Source of the DNA: Hyphomicrobiales bacterium
Lineage (GTDB): Bacteria; Pseudomonadota; Alphaproteobacteria; Rhizobiales; JALURZ01
Assembly: GCA_027058735.1 (NCBI GenBank)
Contig: JALURZ010000243.1
Span: 1 to 21,128 of the forward strand
Reading direction: 5' to 3'
DNA length: 21,128 bases
Below are positions 6,875 through 13,897 of this stretch, in pieces; position 1 is the first letter of the stretch, and every line of letters begins with the position of its first letter. The notes under the pieces were generated by a model. The model had not been told where the DNA came from, made no database searches, and saw only the letters and a list, made by a program, of their open reading frames with translations. A program made the position numbers and the translations under genes.

Positions 6875-7192
6875 ATGTTCAAGACCCTGACACTCACAGC
6901 GATCGCTGGTGCTGTTTCGGCAATGGCCATGGGTGCTGCGGTGCATTCCGCGAGTGCCAACCATGTGCGGGGCGGGACCACCTATAATTTCAATATCAAA
7001 TGCATCGCCGACAACAAGCCGTGCGAAGGCCGCAGCGCCACGCACGCAAATCCGCGGCCCGCGGTCAGATATGTTCCACCCTCATCTTCAGGTTTGCTCC
7101 AGCGCGCCGCCGGTCCCCTCATGGGCGGTGAAGGCGGCGGCGGTGCCGGCGGCGGCGGTGGCGGCGGTGGCGGCGGCGGTGGCGGCCGCTAA
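6875..7192 (+). CDS. Small secreted glycine-rich protein, copy 1
   Basis: I do not recognise a named family. The 105-residue precursor has a Sec-type signal peptide (MFKTLTLTAIAGAVSAMAMG..., probable cleavage after Ala28 in SASA-NH). A short mature core has HVRGGTTYNF followed by Cys43 and Cys50 (C-I-x-D-x-K-x-C-x-G), then a Pro/Ser linker and, from about residue 83, a tail made almost wholly of glycine ending in Arg. The two cysteines seven apart could form a disulfide after export. The ribosome site AAGGAGAAG lies five bases upstream. A paralogue follows about 600 bp later on the same strand. The tail is coded by GGC/GGT triplets with one GCC interruption. Possible roles such as surface or matrix protein, peptide toxin or adhesive are all speculation. 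Confidence 0.82.
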   Translation: MFKTLTLTAIAGAVSAMAMGAAVHSASANHVRGGTTYNFNIKCIADNKPCEGRSATHANPRPAVRYVPPSSSGLLQRAAGPLMGGEGGGGAGGGGGGGGGGGGGR

Positions 7193-7232
7193 GCCCCGCC
7201 TGCAATCCCAGCTTCAGCTTTCAATCCGGAGC

Positions 7233-7255
7233 AGGACGGGCCCCGCGGCCGTCCT
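7233..7255 (+). other. Hairpin after the first glycine-rich gene (possible weak terminator)
   Basis: Arms AGGACGG (7233-7239) and CCGTCCT (7249-7255) form a seven-pair stem with a nine-base GC-rich loop, 41 bases after the stop codon. It is followed by GTTGCG, not a T-run. It may slow or partly stop transcription, or protect the 3' end, but it is not a clear intrinsic terminator. Confidence 0.4.
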
Positions 7256-7354
7256 GTTGCGTCGCCCGGGGCGGATTTCTTGCCGCCGATACGTGCAAAC
7301 CGGGGTGTTCCACGCTCCAACCCGTCCGGACGGGGGGAAAATCAATGCATCTCC

Positions 7355-7407
7355 TTTGAACCTTTTTTCGCGACGGCGCGTCTCATGGACACGGACAGCG
7401 GGCCGGA
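7355..7407 (+). repeat. Upstream box, copy 2 of a duplicated noncoding segment
   Basis: This is the second copy of the box at 6752-6803, with 32 consecutive identical bases in the core, ending 68 bases before the second glycine-rich gene. Its survival while the spacer and mature coding parts have diverged suggests either recent duplication with local selection or a shared control element. Confidence 0.7.
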
Positions 7408-7475
7408 GTGTTCAATCGGACAGAAAACCGGCCATCGGCCGTCTCGCAAAGACAGTCCAGTTCAAGGAGACCAAA

Positions 7476-7814
7476 ATGTTCAAGCCCCTGACACTCACAG
7501 CGATCGCAGTTGCCGTTTCGGCAATGGCCATGAGCACTGCCTCCAATACCGCGGAAGCAAAGCACACCAGCGGCACGACCACCTATAACTTCACGACCGA
7601 TTGCATCTATGATGCGAAATCGTGCGATGGCGAACAGCAGAACCGCAGGCGGGCGCGGCGTATCATCTTTCTCTTGCCCCCTCCGGCTCCCGTCCGGCCA
7701 GGTCCCAATCTGGAGGTTGGTGAAGGCGAAGGCGGCGGCGGTGCCGGTGGCGGCGGCGGTGGCGGTGCCGGCGGCGGCGGTGGCGGTGGCGGCGGCGGAG
7801 CCGGCGGACGCTAA
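7476..7814 (+). CDS. Small secreted glycine-rich protein, copy 2
   Basis: This 112-residue precursor is a paralogue of the product of 6875-7192. The signal peptide is almost the same (MFKPLTLTAIAVAVSAMAM..., probable cleavage after Ala28 in AEA-KH). The mature core aligns without gaps through residue 52: HTSGTTTYNF, Cys43, Asp46, Lys48, Cys50, acidic residue 51 and Gly52. After that the two differ: this copy has a basic NRRRARR patch and a proline-rich LLPPPAPVRPGP segment before a longer poly-glycine tail with three alanine interruptions, ending GGR. The ribosome site is AAGGAGACC. A strong terminator follows. The pattern of constant leader and core with a variable middle and variable-length tail is striking. 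Function is unknown. Confidence 0.83.
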   Translation: MFKPLTLTAIAVAVSAMAMSTASNTAEAKHTSGTTTYNFTTDCIYDAKSCDGEQQNRRRARRIIFLLPPPAPVRPGPNLEVGEGEGGGGAGGGGGGGAGGGGGGGGGGAGGR

Positions 7815-7849
7815 TCTCCACTCCCATCCGTATTTTCCAAGACGTGATG

Positions 7850-7873
7850 AGACGGCCCGCCGGGCCGTCTTTT
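7850..7873 (+). terminator. Rho-independent terminator of the glycine-rich gene pair
   Basis: AGACGGCCC (7850-7858) and GGGCCGTCT (7862-7870) form a nine-pair GC-rich stem with a three-base loop, followed by a TTTT run on the plus strand. It lies 36 bases after the second glycine-rich gene and separates it from the convergent pyrC gene. Confidence 0.85.
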
Positions 7874-7918
7874 CATGTCAGGCCGTCGAGATCCGGCCGC
7901 GCGCCGGCGGGGGCGCTT

Positions 7919-8968
7919 TCACGAACGCACCCGCCAGCACAAGCGAAAGCCTGGATCGAAAACGGTCACCTTGTCCGTCCCCACATCGATTTGCGCCTCG
8001 AACGGCCCGGGAGCGGCGGATTTTTCTAACATCACGGTGTCCCGGTTCGGCTCCAGAGCGTAAAATTTCGGGCCGTTGAGCGATGCAAAGCGCTCCAGCG
8101 CGTCAAGCGCGCCGTCTTCCTCGAACACATGCGCCAGGCAGGCCAGGGCGACCGGTGCGTTGAATATGCCGGCGCACCCGCATGCGCTTTGCTTGGCGCC
8201 GTCCCCGTGGGGCGCTGAATCGGTTCCCAGAAAGAACCGTTCATCGCCCGATGTCGCCGCCTTGCGCAGCGCCAGCCGGTGCGCCTCGCGCTTGGCGACC
8301 GGCAGGCAGAAATAATGCGGACGCATACCGCCCACCAGCATGGCGTTGCGGTTGAGGATCAGATGGTGCGGCGTGATCGTGCCGGCGGTGCCGCCATCGG
8401 CCGCCATCACGAAATCGACGCCCTGGTACGTGGTCACGTGTTCGAGCACGATCTTCAGGGATGGGAAACGCTCGCGAAGTGGGAAGAGAACGGTATCGAT
8501 AAAGACCGCCTCGCGATCGAAGATGTCCACATCATCCGCGACCACCTCGCCATGCACCAGCAGGGGCAGCCCGATCTCCGCCATGGTTTCCAGAACGCCA
8601 TGGACCCGTTCAATATCCCTCACCCCGTGAGCGGAGTTTGTGGTGGCGCCCGCCGGATAGAGCTTGACGGCGGAAATCAGCCCCGCCTTGGCGCCGGCGC
8701 GCACATCGCCGGCATCGGTGGTATCCGTAAGATACAGCGTCATCAGCGGGGTGAAGGTCATTGCCGATGGCAGGGCCGCGAGGATCCGCTCGCGATAGGC
8801 GTACGCCATGGCGGTGGTTGTCACCGGCGGCGACAGGTTGGGCATGACGATGGCGCGGGCGAAATGACGCGCGGTATAGGGCAGCACCGCCTTCAGCATC
8901 TCGCCGTCGCGCAGATGCAGGTGCCAGTCATCGGGCCGCGCGATGCGCAGGGACGTGCGTTCGTTCAT
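7919..8968 (-). CDS. pyrC: Dihydroorotase, class II (E. coli PyrC type)
   Basis: The 349-residue enzyme interconverts N-carbamoyl-L-aspartate and L-dihydroorotate in pyrimidine synthesis. All expected binuclear zinc ligands are present at positions I recall for the E. coli enzyme: His16 and His18 in DWHLHLRDGE, the carboxylated Lys102 in AVKLYPAGATTNS, His139 in LLVHGEV, His177 in LEHVTT, and Asp250 in GTDSAPH. The length is also normal for the class. The start codon overlaps the stop of the upstream EutA-like gene in an ATGA, so translation is probably coupled. It is the last gene of the dadA operon; no other pyrimidine gene is seen nearby, which is unusual. It could be the housekeeping enzyme or a copy serving a catabolic route. 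Confidence 0.95.
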   Translation of the reverse strand: MNERTSLRIARPDDWHLHLRDGEMLKAVLPYTARHFARAIVMPNLSPPVTTTAMAYAYRERILAALPSAMTFTPLMTLYLTDTTDAGDVRAGAKAGLISAVKLYPAGATTNSAHGVRDIERVHGVLETMAEIGLPLLVHGEVVADDVDIFDREAVFIDTVLFPLRERFPSLKIVLEHVTTYQGVDFVMAADGGTAGTITPHHLILNRNAMLVGGMRPHYFCLPVAKREAHRLALRKAATSGDERFFLGTDSAPHGDGAKQSACGCAGIFNAPVALACLAHVFEEDGALDALERFASLNGPKFYALEPNRDTVMLEKSAAPGPFEAQIDVGTDKVTVFDPGFRLCWRVRS

Positions 8969-9783
8969 TGCGCGGCCCTTGTCGGTGCCGCAAGGGGCCG
9001 CGAATATAACCGCCCGAAGGGCAATTCGTCATTGATGCCGGCGAGCCGCAGGCAGTGCCAGATCATGGCGTGGTTTGACGAGGTGACCGGCTTGCCCAGT
9101 CCGGCTTCGAGATCGGCCACTATCTCCACCAGCCGCAAACTGGTGCATGATACGAACACGCCATCGACATCGCCGCGTGCGCCGATTTCGAGCACCGCCC
9201 GGCGGACCGACGCCGGATCGATCCGCCCGACAATATTGTCGTCTTCTTCGTTGAAGGAGCCAAACACCGGCACCGCGATGCCGCGCGCGCCGAGATAGGA
9301 GCGAACCGCCTCGTTGACATCGCGCCGGTAGGGGGTGAGCACCGCGACACGGCGCACGCCGAGGGCCGCGAACGCGGCGAAGGCGCCGGTAACGGGCGTC
9401 GTGCAGGCCACATCGGCGCGGACATCGCGGATGCGGGCAAAGATTTCCTCTTCGCCGAGCACCATCGACGCCGAGGTGCATCCGAAGCCCACCACATCGA
9501 GCGGCAGGCCGGGAACCAGCAGTTCGACCGCCGGTCCAATGCGCGGTGCCATGGCGCTCAGGGTCTCGGGCGTGACCCGCGCGTCGCAGAAAACGCGCGT
9601 CTGATAAAGCGCGACGCCATCGGCGGGAAGGACGGTGCGGAATTCATGCTCCAGGGTCTGGTCGTTCGACAGCACGATCACGCCGATGCGCCCCCGGGCA
9701 CCCACGCCGTGATCGGTCTCGAAGCGCAGGTGTTCGCGCAAGTCGAAACCGGCTTCGCGATCGATTTTCCGGGTCTGCGTCAT
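8965..9783 (-). CDS. Asp/Glu racemase-superfamily protein, EutA / maleate isomerase-like
   Basis: The 272-residue protein has the two-cysteine pattern of the Asp/Glu/hydantoin racemase superfamily: GFGCTSASMVLG with Cys102 and FVSCTSLR with Cys213. RIGVIVLSNDQTLEHEFRTVLP and PVTSSNHAMIWHCLRLAGI are typical of the maleate isomerase, arylmalonate decarboxylase and ectoine-utilisation EutA branch. Enzymes here use the cysteines as acid/base or nucleophile for racemisation, cis-trans isomerisation or decarboxylation without cofactor. Which reaction occurs cannot be read from the sequence. The ribosome site AAGGAGG is very strong. The gene starts 21 bases after dadA and overlaps pyrC by four bases, so the three form an operon. 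A link with D-amino-acid or N-carbamoyl-amino-acid turnover is inferred from context. Confidence 0.85.
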   Translation of the reverse strand: MTQTRKIDREAGFDLREHLRFETDHGVGARGRIGVIVLSNDQTLEHEFRTVLPADGVALYQTRVFCDARVTPETLSAMAPRIGPAVELLVPGLPLDVVGFGCTSASMVLGEEEIFARIRDVRADVACTTPVTGAFAAFAALGVRRVAVLTPYRRDVNEAVRSYLGARGIAVPVFGSFNEEDDNIVGRIDPASVRRAVLEIGARGDVDGVFVSCTSLRLVEIVADLEAGLGKPVTSSNHAMIWHCLRLAGINDELPFGRLYSRPLAAPTRAAQ

Positions 9784-9804
9784 TGGGCCTCCTTGTCCCC
9801 GTGC

Positions 9805-11055
9805 TCAATTGCGCGCCAGGGTCATGCCGTCGAGGGGAATGTCAGGCGTTCTGCCGGCGACGATGTCGGCCGCGATCCGCGCCGCGCCGAAAGCCATGGT
9901 CCAGCCCATATGTCCGTGCCCGGTATTGAAATAGAGATTTTCAAACCCGCCGCGGCCGAAGACAGGCGTCCCCTCCGGCGTCATGGGCCGCAGGCAGGCG
10001 CGCATGTCGGCGCGCTCATAATCGGCGGCCCGGGGAATGATTTCGTGGGCAACATTCAGAATATTGGCGAAATCAGAAGGCCGGTGACCAAGATCGTAGC
10101 CTGAAAACTGCGCCGTTGAGGTGAACCGGATGGTATCGCCCATGCGGCAATAGGCAAGCAGGCGGTCCTCATCGACCGCGCTCAGCCGCGGCGGCGCATG
10201 GTCCGGCCCAATGGGTGCGGTCATGGAATAGCCCTTGACCGGATAGATCGGGAGGCGGACCCCGACCGGTTTGGTCAGATGCGGGCTCCACACACCCGCC
10301 GACAGGACATAGGCATCGGCGTTCATGGTGCCGGCGCCGGTCGCAATGCCTTCAATTTTTTTGCCACTCGCAATCAACCGCTCAACATTGGTGTTGAAGT
10401 GAAACACCGCGCCCTTCGCTTCGCAGGCCCTGGCCAGTTCGCGGGTAAACAGGTTGGAATTGCCGCTTTCCTCGTCATGGCCGAAGATCCCGCCGGCTAT
10501 TTTGTCGCGCACCGGCTCGAAGACGGGGTCGATCTCGACGATCCGGGCCGTGTCCACCACATCGAACTCGCGGCCTGCATCGCCAATCATCCGCATGTTG
10601 GCGATGCCCGCCTTCAGGGACTGCTCTGAGCGGTAATAAAAGATGATGCCATCCCTGATATGGTCGAAGACCGGCTTGACCTCATCGATCAACAGGTGCA
10701 GGCGGGCTTGCGAATAGGCGGCCAGGCGCAGCTTTCTGAGGGTATTGGTCCGCGCCCGGCCGGCGGTGCACTGGCGGAAGAATTTCAGCGTCCAGCGCCA
10801 GAAATCCGGATCGAGCGTGGGGCGGATGCGAAACGCCTGGTCGTTGCGGTAAAACGACTTGAGCAGGATCCCGGGCACCTTGGGCGATGCCCAGGCAAAC
10901 GAATGGCTGGGCGCGATCAGCCCCGCATTGGCATAAGACGCCGCCTGCGCCACCGCCGGTTCGCGCTCGACGATTTCCACCTCATGGCCATCGCGCAGCA
11001 ACTCATAGGCGCAGGTCACCCCGACGACCCCGGCGCCAATTACGATGATTTTCAT
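9805..11055 (-). CDS. dadA: D-amino-acid dehydrogenase (DadA-type FAD flavoprotein)
   Basis: The 416-residue protein begins MKIIVIGAGVVGVTCAYEL, the Rossmann FAD-binding motif GxGxxG, with the acidic residue of the second strand in VEIVERE. DadA-typical stretches follow: ASYANAGLIAPSHSFAWASPKVPGILLKS, DPDFWRWTLKFFRQC, GYSMTAPIG, and the C-terminal NTGHGHMGWTMAFGAARIAADIV. It oxidatively deaminates D-amino acids to 2-oxo acids and ammonia at the inner membrane, passing electrons to quinone. The start at 11055 is set by the Rossmann motif; the 27 upstream codons are not family-like. It is first in the dadA, EutA-like, pyrC operon and divergent from mmcB. Related glycine/sarcosine oxidases are less likely given the motifs. 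Confidence 0.92.
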   Translation of the reverse strand: MKIIVIGAGVVGVTCAYELLRDGHEVEIVEREPAVAQAASYANAGLIAPSHSFAWASPKVPGILLKSFYRNDQAFRIRPTLDPDFWRWTLKFFRQCTAGRARTNTLRKLRLAAYSQARLHLLIDEVKPVFDHIRDGIIFYYRSEQSLKAGIANMRMIGDAGREFDVVDTARIVEIDPVFEPVRDKIAGGIFGHDEESGNSNLFTRELARACEAKGAVFHFNTNVERLIASGKKIEGIATGAGTMNADAYVLSAGVWSPHLTKPVGVRLPIYPVKGYSMTAPIGPDHAPPRLSAVDEDRLLAYCRMGDTIRFTSTAQFSGYDLGHRPSDFANILNVAHEIIPRAADYERADMRACLRPMTPEGTPVFGRGGFENLYFNTGHGHMGWTMAFGAARIAADIVAGRTPDIPLDGMTLARN

Positions 11056-11180
11056 GTCCGCCCCGTTTGCAACACCCCGACCCCGTTGCCTGATGTGCCC
11101 GTGTGCTCCACTGTATAGCCATCGGCGCCGCAACAACAGTGGCCTTGCGTGGGTGTTTTGTGCCGGATGTGGAGAACGGA

Positions 11181-11645
11181 ATGAAGGATCGGGACGGATC
11201 GCTCCTGCTGGACGGGCGCCAGTCGCCGCGGGCCGTGGCCATCCAGCGCGGCGTTTTGCGGGTCTTGCGCGAGCGGGGATTTGCCGCCATGTTCGAAGTG
11301 ACCCTGTCCAACGCGCGCCGCGCCGATGTCATGGCCATCGGGCGCACCGGTGAAATCTGGATTGTTGAAATCAAATCGTCGCTGGAGGACTTTCGCGCCG
11401 ACGGCAAATGGCGCGGCTACCGCGACTATTGCGACCGGCTGCTTTTCGCGGTGGCCCGGGATTTTCCGGCCGACGTTCTGCCCGCCGACACCGGCCTTAT
11501 CCTGGCCGACCCTTATGGCGGCGAAATCATCCGCGATGCGCCCGAGCACAAGCTCAGCGGCGCCCGCAGAAAAGCGGTGACCCTGCGCTTCGCGCACGCC
11601 TGCGCGCGCCAGCTCCACGCCCTGCGCGATCCTGATCCGGCCTAG
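11181..11645 (+). CDS. mmcB: MmcB-family DNA repair protein (PD-(D/E)xK fold)
   Basis: The 154-residue protein matches the alphaproteobacterial MmcB family (COG5321), linked to tolerance of mitomycin C cross-links in Caulobacter. The nuclease-like core is visible: Glu39 in MFEVTL, Asp49 in RRADVMAI, then EIWIVEIKSSLEDF with Glu63 and Lys65 as the ExK, followed by DGKWRGYRDYCDRLLFAV. GLILADPYGGEIIRDAPEHKL is a second family block. The start at 11181 has GGAG nine bases upstream and gives the usual length; an extension of 26 codons is not supported. It is convergent with regA (17 bases between the stops). No LexA box was located in the 125 bp upstream, so SOS control is unproven. Confidence 0.9.
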   Translation: MKDRDGSLLLDGRQSPRAVAIQRGVLRVLRERGFAAMFEVTLSNARRADVMAIGRTGEIWIVEIKSSLEDFRADGKWRGYRDYCDRLLFAVARDFPADVLPADTGLILADPYGGEIIRDAPEHKLSGARRKAVTLRFAHACARQLHALRDPDPA

Positions 11646-11662
11646 GCGGCGCGCGCGAAATA

Positions 11663-12220
11663 TCAGCGTGGCGCGCGTTTCGCCAGAATACGCTGCAACG
11701 TGCGCCGGTGCATGTTGAGCCGGCGCGCGGTTTCCGAGATATTCCGGTCACACAACTCATAAACCCGCTGAATATGCTCCCAGCGGACGCGGTCGGCCGA
11801 CATGGGATTGTCCGGCGGCTCAGGCTGTTCGCCCGGCGGCGCCATGAGCGCGTCGAACACCTCATCGGCATCCGCCGGCTTGGCCAGATAGTCGGTCGCG
11901 CCAAGCTTTATCGATGTGACGGCGGTGGAAATATTGCCATAGCCGGTGAGGACGATGGCGCGAGCATCGCTGCGCGCGGCGTGCAATGCGGCAATGACGT
12001 CCAGCCCGTTGCCATCGCCAAGGCGCATGTCCACGACGGCGAACGCAGGGGGGCTGAATTTGACCATGCGCAGGCCCTCGGCGACGGTTTCGGCGAGATT
12101 GACCGTGAACCCGCGCGCTTCCATGGCGCGCCCCAGCCGCTGCAGGAACGGGCGGTCATCGTCGACGATGAGCAGACTCGCATCCGCCGGCATGACCGGC
12201 TTGTCACCACCCTCTTGCAT
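11663..12220 (-). CDS. regA: RegA/ActR/PrrA-type redox response regulator
   Basis: The 185-residue protein is a single receiver domain joined by a proline-rich linker (PPGEQPEPPDNP, 128-139) to a Fis-like helix-turn-helix. Receiver residues are all in place: acidic Asp20-Asp22, phospho-acceptor Asp64 in VVDMRLGDGNGLD, Thr92 in VLTGYG and Lys114 in YLAKP. The C-terminal RNISETARRLNMHRRTLQRI is the nearly invariant DNA-binding helix of the RegA family. It is phosphorylated by the RegB kinase encoded just upstream and, in relatives, controls respiration, carbon and nitrogen fixation and terminal oxidases. It lies 99 bases after regB. The start may be Met1 or Met10 (12193); the longer form is given. 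Confidence 0.95.
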   Translation of the reverse strand: MQEGGDKPVMPADASLLIVDDDRPFLQRLGRAMEARGFTVNLAETVAEGLRMVKFSPPAFAVVDMRLGDGNGLDVIAALHAARSDARAIVLTGYGNISTAVTSIKLGATDYLAKPADADEVFDALMAPPGEQPEPPDNPMSADRVRWEHIQRVYELCDRNISETARRLNMHRRTLQRILAKRAPR

Positions 12221-12249
12221 GCCGTTGTCCCCACAAATTCCCTGTCCGC

Positions 12250-12266
12250 GCGCGATATTGTCGCGC
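12250..12266. promoter_or_regulatory. Dyad between regB and regA (possible operator)
   Basis: GCGCGA (12250-12255) and TCGCGC (12261-12266) flank TATTG. The half GTCGC and the spacing recall, imperfectly, RegA/RegR sites that end in GNCGC. It lies 30 bases upstream of the regA start, so it could serve autoregulation or a separate regA promoter. This is weak evidence. Confidence 0.25.
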
Positions 12267-12319
12267 CTGCGACCTTCCCTGCCTCCGGCTCGCCGGGTGC
12301 TGTTGAGGCAGGCATCAAT

Positions 12320-13678
12320 TTATCGCGTGCCGGGCTGGCGTTCAATGGCCTCGCGCAACCAGCGCAACTGTACGACCGCACCATGATCGGGCAACGCCTT
12401 GTTGGCAAGCTTGAGCTTGGCGCCGGAACGCTCCAGAAGGTTCCTGGCGATAAAGAAGCCCAGACCCAGGCCGGCGCCGGATGCCGGCTCGCCCGTGCCG
12501 GCCGCCCTGCCGCGCCTGCGCCGGCTGGTCACGTAGGGTTCGCCGAGGTTTTCCAGAATATCGACGGCAAATCCCGGCCCGTCATCGCTGATGGTCAGTT
12601 TCAGTGCCTTGGGGGTCCACAGCACGATGACATCCACCGTCGTGGCGGCGAACTGCGTGGCGTTTTCAATGAGATTGCCGAGCCCCTGCAGAACCGCCGC
12701 GGTGCGAAACATCACCGGCTCGCCGCCCGCCGCGCCGTCTTCGGGCGTGGGCAGGTGAATCACGATCTCGATATCGCCCCGGCGATGGGGCGCGATGGCC
12801 TCCTCAAGCAGCACCGACAACCGCACCTCGTCAAACATGGCGTCGTGCACATCGGAAACGTCCGTCAGCTTGGCGAGAATGTCGCGGCAGCGCGCCGACT
12901 GGCTGGCGAGCAGGGCCAGGTCTTCGCCATGGGGGCTGTCGGGGTCCAGTGCGCGGCGCAGTTCCTTTGTCACCAGGGCGATGGTCGCCAGCGGGGTTCC
13001 CAGTTCGTGAGCCGCCGCCGCCGCCAGCCCATCGAGGGCGGACAGCCGCTGTTTTTGCGCATAAACGACGTCGGCCGCCGACAGCGCCTGGGTCATGCGC
13101 CGCGTTTCCTGGGCTATGCGCCACGCATAGGCGCTCATGAAGCCCAGGCCGCAAACCAGCGCAGTCCAGACGCCCAGGACATAATAATGCGGAATGACCA
13201 GCGGCGCGTCGGGATCCCAGGGCAGCGGTTGATGGAAAAAGGCCAGCAGCGAAATCGAAGCCAGCGTGATCGCGCCGAGGAATATGGTGTGGCGCCGGCG
13301 CAAGGTGGAGGCCGAAATGGTCACCGGCACCATGAACAGGAAGCTGAACGGGTTCTCCAGCCCCCCGGTGAGATAAAGCAGGGCGGCAAGCTGCACGATG
13401 TCGTAGCCCAGCAGCAGCGCGGCGTAGCGGTTGCGCAGGCGAAGATTGGCGCGCCATGTGAGCCGCAGCGCGATATTGAGGCAGACGGACAGGGCGATCA
13501 CGCCAAGCGACAGGCCGACCGGCAGGGGATATCCAAGGACGTAGTGCACAAAAAGAACCGCCCCGGCCTGCCCCAGAATCGCGACCCAGCGCAGCCGGAT
13601 CAGTGTCGTCAGGCGCAGCCCGCTGGCGCCGGGACGAAATCGCGACGGTGTGAGCGCGCGCAGTTGCGCGGTCCGCAC
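12320..13678 (-). CDS. regB: RegB/ActS/PrrB-type redox sensor histidine kinase
   Basis: The 452-residue kinase has six membrane segments between about residues 31 and 190, the conserved loop GGLENPFSF (105-113) known for quinone sensing in RegB, the H-box AAAAHELGTPLATIAL with His224, and the redox-active cysteine Cys264 in ARCRDILAKL. C-terminal ATP-binding motifs are NLIENATQFA, SDDGPGF and GLGLGFFIARNLLERSGA. These positions lie within one residue of the His225 and Cys265 known in Rhodobacter. It senses respiratory redox state and phosphorylates RegA. The start is GTG at 13678, the only candidate after an upstream TAA that gives a family-like N-terminus; its ribosome site is weak. It is divergent from the SCO gene, as regB and senC are in Rhodobacter. 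Confidence 0.95.
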   Translation of the reverse strand: MRTAQLRALTPSRFRPGASGLRLTTLIRLRWVAILGQAGAVLFVHYVLGYPLPVGLSLGVIALSVCLNIALRLTWRANLRLRNRYAALLLGYDIVQLAALLYLTGGLENPFSFLFMVPVTISASTLRRRHTIFLGAITLASISLLAFFHQPLPWDPDAPLVIPHYYVLGVWTALVCGLGFMSAYAWRIAQETRRMTQALSAADVVYAQKQRLSALDGLAAAAAHELGTPLATIALVTKELRRALDPDSPHGEDLALLASQSARCRDILAKLTDVSDVHDAMFDEVRLSVLLEEAIAPHRRGDIEIVIHLPTPEDGAAGGEPVMFRTAAVLQGLGNLIENATQFAATTVDVIVLWTPKALKLTISDDGPGFAVDILENLGEPYVTSRRRRGRAAGTGEPASGAGLGLGFFIARNLLERSGAKLKLANKALPDHGAVVQLRWLREAIERQPGTR

Positions 13679-13740
13679 CTTCGGGCGTTGGCGCCCTGTT
13701 TTCTGTTTGGTGTCGATGTCGAATTACCCGCTGCTCATGC

Positions 13741-13875
13741 CGGGCGCGGCGCCCGGCCTCGTCGTCCCTGCGACAGGATACACAATTGCACCGGGTTGAC
13801 GAATTCTGTACACCGGTGCGCTCACCCCCGGCTCCCGCCGCGGGTAAGCGTCGATCCCCGGGCAGCGTCGATCCC
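13741..13875. promoter_or_regulatory. Divergent regB/SCO control region with dyads and a direct repeat
   Basis: This 219-bp intergenic region contains CGGGCGC-G-GCGCCCG (13741-13755), GTCG-N6-CGAC (13761-13774), and an 11-bp direct repeat GCGTCGATCCC at 13848-13858 and 13865-13875, 17 bp apart, ending 22 bases before the SCO start. A TTGACG at 13796 could be a -35 for SCO, but no convincing -10 follows. Control by RegA is plausible from the gene content but not shown. Confidence 0.35.
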
Positions 13876-13897
13876 GGCCAAGTGAAATGGCGTCTCG

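Noticed and set aside
6909..7475. Continuous open frame joining the two glycine-rich genes
   Set aside because: The frame is open by chance between the genes. The second gene has its own ribosome site and signal peptide, and the part before it is read in a different frame from the first gene.
11655..11683. Inverted repeat GCGAAA/TTTCGC between the convergent ends of mmcB and regA as a terminator
   Set aside because: Only six pairs with a loop of 17 bases and no T-run on either side.
11708..13885. Plus-strand reading frame of 725 codons
   Set aside because: It lies opposite regA and regB, whose catalytic residues are all identifiable. Long open antisense frames are common in GC-rich genes.
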